Source of the DNA: Zingiber officinale
Lineage: Eukaryota > Streptophyta > Magnoliopsida > Zingiberales > Zingiberaceae
Length of the DNA: 64,000 bases
Direction of reading: 5' to 3'
Assembly (NCBI RefSeq): GCF_018446385.1
Contig: NC_055987.1
Span: forward strand, 33,739,202 to 33,803,201
The stretch's first letter is position 1. The number at the start of each line of letters is the position of its first letter. The position numbers were made by a program, and so were the translations under genes. Below, piece after piece: positions 36,890 through 49,700 of the stretch. The notes beneath the pieces are model-generated. The model did no database searches and had not been told where the DNA came from. It was given only the letters and a program-made list of their open reading frames with translations.

Positions 36890-38160
36890 ATAATATATAT
36901 ATAAAGGTAAATATTTATTTACCTCAAGTCAATATTAATTAATAATATATCATAACAACAATTAAATATTAAGTATTGCAATATATGATCCGTTCAACTC
37001 AAATGAACATCGATGAATATAATATTATAGTAATTATGAATCATAATATATAATAGATACAATATATGTACCATGAAATCTTATTAAATTCAAGTTAATA
37101 CTAATTAGTAATTATGATTTATAATTGATAGAATATAGAGGAATGATTTGTTGCACATCTTATGTTACACAACTCATGAGGATCATTAGTTTAAATATTA
37201 TACTCTAAATTCTAAATTCTAAACATTAAACCTTAAACTCTAACAAAAAATTACTCAAAAATGTACCGCATATCAAAATATATACACAAGTGTCAATAAA
37301 TAACATGTAATAGTACTTACTATTCTTTGTAGACGCTTATAATATATGACAGCTAATTTAGTTTTTATCGAAATCAGCTATGCATATATTATAAGCATAT
37401 CTAGGAAGAATAGCATATCAAAATATAAACACAAGTTTAAACTTGGCATGTAAAGTACTTCGCATAGTAAAGTTAAAATAACAATCAAAATCAAACTTAT
37501 CCATTAAGATGATTAAACAGATAATTTATTGATAATCTCAAATTGTCAAAGATAATTTGAATTGATAATCTCAAATTGTCAAAGAAAGGATGAATTGCCA
37601 AGTAATAAGCAGATAATTTGAATTGATAATCTCAAACGGTCAAAGAAGAATGAAGAATTGATAATCTCAAAATCAAACTGTCACAAAAGGATGAACTGCC
37701 GAGGATGAATACTGAGCAAAAGTGAAAGACTAAGGAGATACTTGAGATCAAGTGATCTCAACGGCTAGCTTGCAAGAGCTTGGAAATATTATTTAATATT
37801 TTTTTTAAAAAAGAATACCCTTATAATTTTTGCCCAATATACTTTAATTATGCATTTCTTAAGCTTTAAGGAATTTCTCCAAATAGGAACCATAATTTGG
37901 TGTTTTTATGTAACGCGTCATATCCTGCATATACATAATTAAGCTAATTCATAATAGAATGAACCAAACAAGTGAAAATATGAGAAATATTGCCAGAAAA
38001 AAGACAGTTAAAACTCTGCCTCAACAGAAAATATTGGTTTGAGTAACTTTATGTAAATCCATCCAATGAGTTGACTATGAGAAGAATAATAACCGTCACA
38101 GGAACACTATGCGGTGCAAGAATTAACTGCCCATTATCATTGGGGAAGAATCATAGGAAA
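36890..38160. other. Intergenic DNA downstream of the HIG1-domain gene
   Basis: AT-rich. A short imperfect tandem repeat built on gataatttgaattgataatc (about three units) lies at 37515-37670. No gene is seen. The part near 38170 should contain the 3' untranslated region of the minus-strand gene. Confidence 0.45.
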
Positions 38161-38170
38161 TCCTTAATCT

Positions 38171-41100
38171 TTATGCGGGCACGTTTGATTCTGATTTTGA
38201 TTGATGATCATAGTTGTCGACCACCGCAGCTACAGTTACGGCAGCTAATGATAACGCCTGAGCGTGCAACCTGCAAGTTTTAGGAACAAAACGGCAACAA
38301 GAAAAGATGACATAGAATTCCATGGTTAACAGTTCGCAAGTTACAGAAACAAATATAGATTCAGCCAAGTTTAGACTTGATGTAATCCAACATTTAGGGG
38401 TTAGTTAACTTAGACGGATAAATACCAGACTAATGTATGAAGTAAAAAACATAATCATCACCAATCACCAATTGTTGACCAATAAGGGTTAAGAAACTTG
38501 AAAGGTTTACTAAACCTTCTTGATACAAACTTCAAGATATATAGCATATGACCTAGAGCATAAGACTTCCAAATGTTTAGCACTTTGTCCCAAGCAGACT
38601 ACTGCTTCTTTCTTGCAAATGGACACCAAATTAAGTATTTGACACACTTATCAGATATTTAGGACAAATTTGCAGTGTGTATAAGCAAAATGATGAAGGG
38701 TAAGGCAAGATTCTGGATTATCTAGAAACAAAGTTAACAGGGCTGGATGTTGTAGCCATGACCTATTCCAATTACTTAAAGAAAGTCATGCGTTGAGATG
38801 AGTAAGAAAAATGATAAGCCTGAAAGTAGGGAGGCAGAAGTTTGAAGGATAATTCTCTGACAAAATCATGTAGGAATATATAGCAAAATTGCCTTTTCCC
38901 CTCTGCTTCAATTGGTTGGTAATTTATATAAAACTGTTGGCTTGAATTCTAATAAGTATCAAGTTATAAGTTAAGAGTCCCATCCAGAGCTGCAACCTCT
39001 ATCTATTTTGAACTGGACTATTTCAAGGTAAGTTTTCCATATATTTCATAAATTGTCTCATTATCTTCTTAGATACTTTCCTCCATGAGGTACTTTTCCA
39101 TCTTTAGAATAATACATCCTGAGGATGAAATTGTAGATTACATTTTTCTTTGCATGTGAACACAAAGAAGTAGTAGTCGAAGACAGTAGTAAATTGAAGC
39201 ATTTTGACTTTTACACCACTTGAACATGTGACTGATATTTATCACATATTCTGGTGTCTGGACCTATAATTGGCATCAATGACTAAAATTTAGATGAAAA
39301 GAACCAAACTCATGATCTAGCTTGGCTTAAGGAAAACAATGCATATAATTTTATTGGCTTCAAAATTAACACTTCAGAATCCGTTCTACAACCTAAAATA
39401 TCTTACCGAAACTCTCACAACTATATATACTCAAGGTATTTTCATCACTCCAGAAATATGATTTTACAGAAAACTTTTTAAGAAAAGCCTCGTAAGCACA
39501 TTTCTCTTTACACTAATCTTCGACTTATTTTACAAAATTTTATTATTCAAGAAAGAGAGAAAATGTTTGTTGGTGCAATATCTCCTAAGTCAGGTTGACC
39601 AGGTTGACTAAGCTTGAGTTGGCTCAAGCTTGAGTCTTGATGTTTGACTTTCGATGTTTGACAATATAGAGAGATTGCAGATGCGATTGTCCGATTGGGA
39701 AGATTGTTGGAGCAATTCTCCTCTAGTCAAGGTTTGACCAATCTGATGTAAAGAAGAGTCAACTAGATCAAAGGGTTGACCGGATACTTGACTGAGAAAG
39801 TCATAACTGGAGGTTAGGCAAGGAGAAATCCTGGTAAGTCAAGCCAGGTGAAAGACCTAGTGAGTGAAGCTAGGCAAGGAGAAATCCTGGTAAGTCAAGC
39901 CAGGTGAAAGACCTAGTGAGTGAAGCTAGGCAGTTGGAAAATCCTGGTGAGTGAAGCTAGGCAGTTGGAAAATCCTAGTGAGTGAAGTCAGATGAAAAAC
40001 CTAGTAAGTGAAGCTAGGTGAAAGTCCTAGTAAGTGAAGCTAGGCATATGAAAAGTCCTAGTGAGTGAAACTAGACAGATAGAAAAATCTGGTGAGTGAA
40101 GTCGGGCACGTGGAGATCCAGGTGAGTCAAGGTTGACCGGACACCTGGTGTTGGAAAGCCCAAGTAGGTCAAAGGATTGACCGGAAACTTGGCACGAGGA
40201 AATTCAGATAGGTCAAGGGTGACCGGACATCTGGTGAAAGTCTAAGTGAGTCAAAAGATTAACCGGACATCTTCACCAGCAGGTCAAAATTGACCGGATG
40301 CTAGGCATGAGGAATTCCAACATGTCACGGTTGACTGGATGTTGAATTTGGGGATCTTAAACTTGGTTTAAACAAGTCAAAGGGAAGCCAATCGATCAAC
40401 ATTGAGAGCCTGAATCACGGGCACAGAAGCCTTCCTAATCGATCGGTCGATCGATTGGGGAGCTGGAAATCACGCAAGTCGCGATAAAGGCTGAATCGAT
40501 CAGCTGATCGATTCAGGCCTTTTCCAACAGAGCACAGAGTCGCTCTGAATCGATCATTCGATCGATTCAAGTCTCCCCAATCGATTGATCAATCGATTGG
40601 GATGTGACCATTGCGAAGGAAGCATCAAGTTTAAAGTCGTCTTCCTCGCAGCGCCTCAATATCTCTCTATGCTCTCCTCTCTCACGATTCTCACATGTTC
40701 TCGCCAGTTCTTGAAGCTTATTGGAAAAAAATGTTGCTGCACTTCCAAGGTCAAGAGACGTTCCACACAAGCAAGAAAAAAAGCAAGCTAGGGTTTCTTC
40801 ATTGTAAATCTTGTAAGATTTGATATTGTATTAGCTTGTATTTATTTCTTCTTGTATATCTTTGTGTGTGAGTTTATACGAGGCTTCTCCGCCTCCGGTA
40901 GTTACTGAGAAAGAGTTATTTCATAGTAGATGAGTGAATGAGGGTTGGATCCTTGGATTAGTCACTTCTTCTTGAGGTGGATACCAAGTAAATTCCCTGT
41001 GTTAGCATTGTGAGAGTTGCTTGAGTGTTTTCCGCTGCAACAACATCATCAAAGCAAGCAACTGAAGTGCGACGAGCTATTCAAACCACCCCGATTCTTT

Positions 41101-41595
41101 AACAAGAATCAAAACCAAAAAGGTAAACATTATTTCTTTTCGGCAATTAAACCATAGACATTATTTAATGTTTTTCCAACTAAAAAATCCTAATTCTCAA
41201 AAAGTAAACCCTTGAAACAATCGATTACAATCAGAAGCCGCAATTCCTAGATACAACTCTTTGCGAATAAATAAATTTCAGAATATATAAGCCGAGGGAA
41301 GAAGAAGAAGAAGAGATCAGAGATAACAAACCTCGCGTGGATGAGCTTAACGCTGGTTTTCATGTTAGGGCGAGACCAGTTGTAGGCGATGGAGCCCGCG
41401 ATCCCGCTGAGCCAAAGGCAACCTTTTCGCCACAAACAAAACACGATATAAAAAATCATGTCAGATCCAAACCAATCAGATCCCCCTCGCACACACAATC
41501 GACAGAAAGAAGGGGAGAGAAGTACCGACTGCTCGAAGCTTGTGCTCCACCACCCATTTCCTCAAAGATTCGAACGAGTTCGGACCTTCCGCCAT
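38171..41595 (-). CDS. HIG1-domain (hypoxia-responsive family) mitochondrial protein, 86 aa, 3 exons
   Basis: Exons in coding order: 41595-41526, 41422-41332, 38270-38171. GT-AG borders and phases agree, giving 87 codons with the stop. The product begins MAEGPNSFESLRKWVVEHKL, then two membrane segments: about residues 24-40 (CLWLSGIAGSIAYNW) and about 55-72 (HAQALSLAAVTVAAVV), joined by KTSVKLIHAR. HxRx3Q (HARLHAQ), part of the HIG1 signature, is visible across the exon 2/3 junction. Plant homologues of HIGD/Rcf1 proteins sit in the inner mitochondrial membrane and associate with respiratory complexes III/IV; that role is from family knowledge. The C-terminus after VVDNYDHQSK is short. Intron 2 is 3.06 kb, about half of it an LTR (39568-41104). 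The start is the first ATG matching the family N-terminus; a longer open frame upstream (to 41739) is not supported. Confidence 0.9.
39796..40130. repeat. Tandem repeats inside the LTR
   Basis: First two near-identical units of about 57 bp (gaagctaggcaaggagaaat ... cctagtgagt), then six or more shorter variants on the theme cctagtgagtgaagctaggc. The repeat continues in weaker form with bursts of aggtcaaggttgaccggac to about 40350. Confidence 0.85.
40385..40605. repeat. Second array of CGATCG-type palindromes
   Basis: Four imperfect palindromes (for example aatcgatcggtcgatcgatt and ccaatcgattgatcaatcg) plus one half-site, spaced 40-55 bp, in the LTR at 39568-41104. Confidence 0.8.
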
Positions 41596-41599
41596 CCTC

Positions 41600-43720
41600 C
41601 TCGGACGATCGCTCCTCCGCTCTGTCTTGGTCTCTTTCGCTTTTCGTCGAAGAGAGTTGGAAACGGCACGCAGGGGGGTGGCGGAGAAAAGTTGGCAATT
41701 TAAAGATGGAAAGGGGGGATGCCCCTTGACAACTTCCACCGTAGCTTTTTGTTCAAGCTAGGGTTGGTCCCTCAGTTTTTTCGAATGCCCAAATAAGAAG
41801 TTTTAAAACATGGGCCCTTTAAAACCTTCCTAATTGTCAAATTAGAACGCGCTTAATTTTTGGAAATACTTTAAAACTTTTTTTTAAAAAAAAAAAATTG
41901 AGCTTGAATCAGTACAAAATTCAACAAATAAAAATGGAAAGCAAATGTGTATTTAATTACATAAAAAAAGTATTTTTTTAACATTTGGAAAATAAATAAA
42001 TAAAATCTCTTGGGAATTAAATTTAGCCATTTTGATAAAGTATTTTTTAAAGCAAAGCAAACCTTTTTTTTAAAAAAAAATAAGCTATATATATATATAT
42101 ATATATATATACTGTATTAAGTAAAATATTTTCTATAATTTATCTATTTATATTTTACTATGGGGCGGATGATATTAGAACATTTGAAATTAGTAATATC
42201 ACCTTATTACTTCAATGATAAAATATCATATGCCCTCACGAGTTGATGCAATTGATGTCTATATGGATATTTGATACAATAAGTCTTAAAGTTATTGTTC
42301 AGTGGATGTAAACTCGTTGATTGTTTGACTTCTCTCATATAGAAGACTGCTACGCTATAACAAATGCCCCCTTTGATTTATCTTTTTCAAAATGTGTGGG
42401 GTCATCCTAGAAGTATCGCTAAGATGACTAACTTCATTTTTTATGCAATGATAAAACATCATATGCTCTCATGGGTTTGGTGTTGCGCTCAGACACCTAA
42501 GTTTTAAATTTCAACAATGATGTATTACAGGATATTTTGCTTTCCATAGGATGACAAACCTAAGGACGTTGGTAGCTTTGGACGGACCATCGCGAATATT
42601 GATCATCGCGAATACTTTCTGATTTACTTTGTGGGTGAAATGTGAAATCAAACCGTCTATTTCAAAATTAATCAAGCTATAAGATCTAAATATCTGATAT
42701 ACAAATGATAAAGCATCATATGCCCCAGCGCTTAGTGTGGTGAGTAAGAAGCATAGTATTTTTCCGAAACAATCAGAGTTCAATTCTCACGTAGAACGTA
42801 CTTACGATAATTAAACTATAGGTGAAATTGGACATCACGTCAAGAACTACTATACTTTTTAGATTTACTTTGTGGATGAAATGTGAGATTGAACCGTTTT
42901 CCCCATAATTATTCAAATTATAAGATATACCTGGTATAAAAAAATAATAAACACTATATATATTACTCCCAAACTATGAATTATGAAAAATATCACTTAG
43001 GGTATATTAAATTTAGGGAGTTTAAACATACTATGATATTAGACCATCAATTATGATCTATTTGTGCTTTTTAATTTAACTGATAATCGATAAAAAAATT
43101 CCCTAAAGCCGAACGGATCACTTTCAAGATTAATCAGATATTATTAGCAGTATATCAAACATCATAGGGAACGAATTTCTTGACACTCGACTTTTAGATT
43201 TAAATAAATTATATTTTAAATTTAATCAAACCATGCGAGAAGGCAAAACCCAAAACATTTAAATAATCAAATACATAAACACGCCCACCAGTGTTGACGC
43301 GTGTACTAATGTGCATCATTCAGCCATGCAGTCAAAATGCGACTAAAAAGAGAAGTAAAGCATCTGCTTTTCGAATGTACAGATGGTCTTCGTTTCACTG
43401 AAGACTCGGGAAAATAGCTTATAATTTGACGATACATTTTCCCACAAAGAAAATGTGCAGGCTTTTAAACTTATGAGGGTCTTCCCATCACTAAGAGTTT
43501 AAAAACAGATTGTTTCAATCATGCCATTTCTGGTCATTCATCTTATCCATGAGAATAGACATGTCCGCGATGTTTATAAACGATGGATGCAGTCCAAACA
43601 GAACTACTTCGAAGCTTTGCGACCAAGGGCAGCCAATCATAGTTTATGGAGAGACTTGAGGAAGTCGACTATTTGTATATCCCGAAATGAAATATAGATC
43701 AGTGTCTAGAAATGGCAGAT
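41600..43720. other. Intergenic, AT-rich
   Basis: It holds the promoter side of the HIG1-domain gene (near 41600-41800) and the 3' side of the RFI2-like gene (near 43700). A phrase like gataaaacatcatatgctct recurs near 42225, 42448 and 42706, suggesting an old duplicated segment. No gene is seen. A (TA)n tract lies near 42086. Confidence 0.45.
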
Positions 43721-43725
43721 TTGCA

Positions 43726-46700
43726 TCACATCAGGGACAGCATGCAAGCTGGAGGTATTGTTTGGTTGTATCCAGCTTGCACTGATAACCTCTCGGGGCC
43801 ATTCGGCAGCAGCAAGTAGTTCATCGGAGAGTTGGAATCTGATGCACCATTTGGCTGAGGGTAAGGGCCCCCGGCAATGAATTCCCTGCCAACAGGTGAA
43901 AACAGATGTGTCGATGCATCATCAGGCTCCCATGGATGGCGACCGATATTTTGAATTGCCCCGGCATTGAAAGAAACGGTTGAAGATATCAAGAAAGGCC
44001 ATGCCTGTTCTCCTGAATTGACACCCCTCCAGTTTGCTGGCTGTGGCATGTTTGTTCCGTGCACATTTTGAGAATTTTGACGCTGGTAGACTTCAGGAAA
44101 ATTGGCAAGGGTTCTAGGGTGCGGTGGAACCATGGGGGGAACAGAGGAACTGGTAGCTCCAGGTCTCGAGCCATTTCTGCAAGGAAACAGAAACAGAGAC
44201 GTTAGAATCATCACACAGTGAGTGTACATCAAGCAAAGTTGAACTATGTGGGGGGCATGAATAATAACCGAGTAAAGTTAAACACGCGAACATATTAATC
44301 AGGGATTGTAGATACGACAATTGCCAGTCATATTATTTGAATGAATGCACAAGTTGGCATATCATAAATAGATAGATGAACATAACTCACCTGTGGCTGA
44401 AAACAAATGGAGGGAAAACAGAATCGGCACTAGGAAAACCATCTGTTTCAGACCTTGAAAAGTGAGATGCTAGATCAGCACTGTTAATGTGGGCATTAGG
44501 AGGGTAATATGGATGATGGTGATGTCCCCAAGCATGATTTCGCAAATTATTTAGTGCCGCAATTCGAGTGTGAGTATCTCTTGGTCTCGAGAAATAACTC
44601 CATTGTTGGTGATATCCAAGACCATCAGGCTGTAAATCAAATGTTGAATGATTGGGAGGAGGTTGGAGCCATTGTGTGTGAGCTATGAAAGGGCAGGGAT
44701 GAGTTGATGACATGGTAGCCTGGTGCTCAGTCATAATACCATGATATCCAAAAAGATCACGAACTGTGAAAACAAAATTATCCTTGATTATTCCAATTTA
44801 GTTCACATTGTGTCTATTTAATATTTCCGAAGCATCAACTTACAAGCAACAGCTGAAGAAGATTCACCTTCCCTAGAAAATAGAAAAGATAAGTTAGGTC
44901 ACTAATGTACTATAAAGATTGCGGCTTTTAGCAAGGAATATGGTCACCACCAACAATAAGGGAGTGCGTTAGAAAAGAATTATGCGAACTGTGCTCCATT
45001 TATGAACAAAAGTTCAATAATTAACTAACCCAATGCAATTCCCGTGCAACATGAGTTTACAAAAAAACACACAAGAGAAAGTCATTCAAACATGCAGTTA
45101 GATTTACAGTATTATGTATATCTACCTCAAGGTTTACTTCTAGCAGTTACCGATAAACCTTTGACACCCAAATTCATCAGAAAGGAAACAGACCATAAAT
45201 GCAACTTTTGTTAGTTACGAGGCAGAAAGGAAGAACACAATTTATAAATTTATAAATTGAGATGTTTCATAATTTGAACAAGAAGCTCTGTATCTTACAC
45301 AAGATTTGATAATCAAATTCTAAGAACCATGACATGTGAAATAATTGGAATGATCAAAGCTTATAATCTTTGATCAATCATATTTCTGCTTCATTGGGTT
45401 TGATTTCCCCTAAAAAGGGGGATGGTTATAAAATAAGCAAATTGTAGCTTTGAAAAACAATAAAATTTATACCGTATAGAGCAAATTTTAACTATAAACA
45501 CTAGTGTGATCGTGCACACGCGTTGCGTGTATAATATAATAATATATAAATTATTTGGGTCTTTGAAAATCTGAATTTTTTGGATTTTCTAGTACCACCC
45601 TTATAAACTAAGAATTAATTATTTGGGTAAGATTCGTCAGACCCATATAATAATGACGCTAGAGAATCCCAGCAACAAACTACTTTAACAGGTTTCTCTA
45701 TGCAAAAAATTATTTTAATTTAATATTATACTTGTCTTAGTAAAAAAAACTAAGAAAAGTATATTTTTTAACATTGTCGGTCTAAAATATTTATAGAACC
45801 TTCTTTGATCATAGTATTATCAATTCTAAGATATGAGACTAAAGAGAACTATATTTTTTATATAAAACAACCAAAGAAAATTAATAATGAGAAAAATTCA
45901 TAATAATACGCTATAGCTGAGTCTCGAACTCTAGATCACTGATTGTTTCGCTTGTGGAATTACTAATAAACCTTGGAATTATTTTTAGTATAAATAGAAA
46001 AAAGGACATTAACGTAAATACATTTTAGGCTTCACCAAAAGTTAGTTAGAAAAGGGGGGAGATTTTTAATAAAATAGTAAGATATTGTACATTATGAATA
46101 TCCTATAAGCATTCTATTGATAGCAATAGATAAAACTATCACCTCGACAACTCCTCCAAGGTGGCCCCCACTATCTAGAAGGGAGGTAAATCACGATGGC
46201 TTCACCCAGCAACAGCAGCACATGCAAAAAGAGATTGAAGCAACAGGCCTTTCGCACTCCCGGGAATCGACCCGGGCAGCAACACCCTTGCATGAACCAA
46301 CTACATCAGCTCATGGGAGTATACTATAAGCATTCTAGCGTGTAAAGCAAATTGTAGGTTTGAAAAATAATTAAAATTTTAATATAAATCATATAGTAAT
46401 AATTTTAAAATAAAATAAAAATACTGATAATTTAATCACATATAAAAATAAGAATCAAGATTAAATATACAATTTATAAGTAACTCTTAAATTCAATTAA
46501 AAATAATTATTTTAAATATATTTTTTATATCATCATTGTTTTACTTAAGCAAGAGTACTTCTAAGTACACTTTTACTGAACACTATAAGTTGCAAGAGTA
46601 TTTCTCCGGTCAAACTGAGTGCATGTCCAATTCTCCAACTAGGCCGAACGGGTGTTCGGTTCTCTGGTCAGGCCAAAATATGATCCTTAAAATTTATAAA

Positions 46701-49700
46701 TTTTGGTTGTGATATCATATAGGTCCTTTCCTCCAAAACTTAGTTAACCTCATTAGATCTAATGTTGTGGTGGGAATGGGGGGCTGCTTCCAAGCTTACC
46801 GTAGTTTTCAATCTCCAACTCTTAATTTTCAACATAAAAAACAAAAAACAATGGCATTTATTTCTGAAAAATAAGGATGGTTACAAATCTTGTCAAAGCA
46901 CAAATAGTAAAAAGTGGTTGCCATTATACAATATAGAAAGATCATATAATGTCTAACTTACTCAAACAGTGATTGAATTCTTGCCAAGCCACTGAAAGGG
47001 CACCAATGACCTCCATCTGACTGTAGAAACAAATAGAAAAGTGTGATGAGAAAAAAAATTCAATTGAAACAAAAGATCTGACAAATAATAAGAGACAACA
47101 GGAGAAATGGAATCACAGAAACCATTATACTCAAGAAGTCATGCATAGTCAGGTATGAATTTTTTTTTCTTAGTGAGATTTATAAATGTTCAATATCTAA
47201 ATGGGATGGGTTATTGAAAGTTTAAACAAATACAAATGTGCATAATGAGGAGTAATAATTCATCATTATCAACATACAGGTTCAGTGTAACTATGATTGT
47301 GAAGGTCTTCATTGTGCATCCACTCATCGACAACAAGATCTGGAGTTGGATGGCAGCCATTTGAGTAGAGCCAATTTCCTCCCTCTTCAACTTTTCGACA
47401 ATTCGGGCATTGCATCACTCCTTTAGCATTAAAGGCAGAACCAATGCAATCTGAAACAAATAATTTGGCAATGACAATTAGTAAGTCCGCTAAAGTTCTA
47501 GCTGGAAAAGCCAATTTATCATGGCAGGTAATCATCATATTTAGCATAAGAATAATTGTTTGAAAAAAAAAATTAGATGATTCACCTGTGAGCATAAGTT
47601 AACTTCGTCTTTAGTTTAACTTTAAACAGCATGTAATGAGAAAAACTAAGCACACTAAACAGGTTCACGTTATGAAGAGCTAAGGTAGCTGACCTTTAAA
47701 CTCTGAAACTCAGAAAATATTGTAGTCAAAAAGGTATGTTCCGAAGAGTGTGAACATCAGGAATTCAGAGTTGAATGATCAATGGTGGATGTCAACCAAA
47801 ACTTAAGAAATTCCAATCGTAGTTAATAAAACCATAGGGTTGGCAATCTGTATTGTCATGATAGGTGTAGACATCTGAATCAGAACTTAAAGGGAGAGTG
47901 ACAATTCAATTAAATGTGATTCTACATTTTTATATTATGAGAGAAAAAAAAAGAGAAAGAATCCTCGTTAAAGATCAAATAGCACTCATCAAAATTAAAT
48001 CCAATAAATTAAATAAACCCAACCGAAGGGGAGCCTTGGCGCAACGGTAAAATTGTTGTTTTGTGACCAAAAGATCACGAATTCAAATCCTGGAAACAGT
48101 CACTTGCAAAAAAGTAGGATAAGGCTGTGTACAATGGATTCTTCCCTGGGACCCCATATAGCGGGAGTTTCGTGCACCGAGTTGCCCTTTTTAATTTAAA
48201 TAAACCCAACCCATCAAAAAGTAAGCCAGCCTATCACATAAATAAATAAATATGAATGTTATAAAAGGATACAAATGCAGAGGCTAGGAAGGATGAAGTT
48301 TGAAGTAGAAAAAAAAAATGTTGGCCCAAAGAATCAATGGTGAGTGTTCCATTGCTAAAGATAGTCAATGTGAAATGTACTATTGTCATTTCATTTTTTA
48401 ATTGAAAGACAATATTTTGAAATTTTTTTATAAGTGAAATATGAACCATATTTTATCGTCGTTAATCAAGATCAATGATACGGGTTATAAGGAGTGGATC
48501 CCGTGTAATAATGTGAAAGGGAATATAAGCAGTGTTGTAGATTTCGGCCTAGGCAGCCACCTAGGCGCTAGGCGGCCCCTAGCCGAACCGAAAACCTCAT
48601 ATTCGGCCAAACTAGGCGGTACTATTTATATGCGGTCCTAGGCGCCAAATAGGCGGTCTGTTCGGCCTAGGCGCCGCCTAGACCAAACAGATTTTTTTTT
48701 TGTTTTGGACCAAACCCTTTTTTCTATAATTATTTATAGCCCAAAAGCCCAAAACTACTATGTTTCTTTCCACAGCTCCAACCCTAATCTCGCTGCACAT
48801 CTCTTTGTCACCCGCCCTAATCTCGCTGCACATCTCTCTGCCACCCACCCTAATCTTGCTGCACATCTCTCTGCCGCCAGCGTCGCTGCGTTCATTCTGG
48901 TCCACCCTTCCACCGTTCTCTGCCACGCCTCGCTAGAATCTCTCCGGCGCCCTAATATCTCTGCATCAAACTCGAAGAAGCAAGAATCTGCACCACTGGT
49001 GAATTCTGATTCTTCCATGCTTTTTGCTTGCCTTCTTGCTTCCTCTTTGATCCTTCTTGGTTCTTCAATGCTTCTTGGTGCTTCTGCCTTCTTGCTTCTT
49101 AGTTCTTCACTTCTTCTTTGCTGCTTCTTTGATGCTTCTTGGTTCTTCTTGGTGCTTCTACCTTCTTGGTTCTTCGATGTTTCTTGGTTCTTCGATGATT
49201 CTTAGTGCTTCTTCCTTCTTGCTTCTTCTTTGATGTTTCTTGGTTCTTCGATGCTTCTTGGTGCTTCTTCCTTCTTGCTTCTTCTTTTATGCTTCTTGGT
49301 TCTTCGATGCTTCTTGGTGCTTCTTCCTTCTTGCTTCTTCTTTTATGCTTCTTGGTTCTTCGATGCTTCTCGGTGCTTCTGCCATCTTGCATCTTGGTTC
49401 TTCTTTGATGCTTCTTGGTCGATTAAAGAGATTTGACATGCTAAATTGCTAATACAGTAATACTTACTGAATTAATGAGGTTTACCGGTTACAATTTTTC
49501 ATTGGAAGCTTTTGTTAGTGTTACAATTCTTCAATTTTTCATTAGAAGCTTTTTCATTGGCCTGCTACTATTATGCAATTATGGCATCTTCAACTGCTCC
49601 CGAGGGTTCGGGCTCGGTTAGTGTTTCTCAAGCTTCTCAAGATTGTAAAGTACTAAAACGAAAATCGAATGATGTTGGATGGGTGTATGGGATGTTAATT

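Larger units (their letters stand above)
39568..41104. mobile_element. Probable solo LTR (about 1.5 kb) in the HIG1-gene intron
   Basis: It begins tgttggtgcaatatctcc and ends near gattctttaaca, TG...CA as in LTRs, and its texture (agtcaggttgaccagg, tandem gtgagtgaagctagg units, CGATCG palindromes, a late TATA and A-rich leader) is that of a large plant LTR, possibly SIRE-like Copia. No matching 5-bp duplication, primer binding site or coding sequence was found, so ends are approximate. Confidence 0.6.

Noticed and set aside
49099-49452. Lys/Glu-rich and Leu/Phe-rich repetitive frames
   Set aside because: They are read from the minisatellite in the hAT leader.
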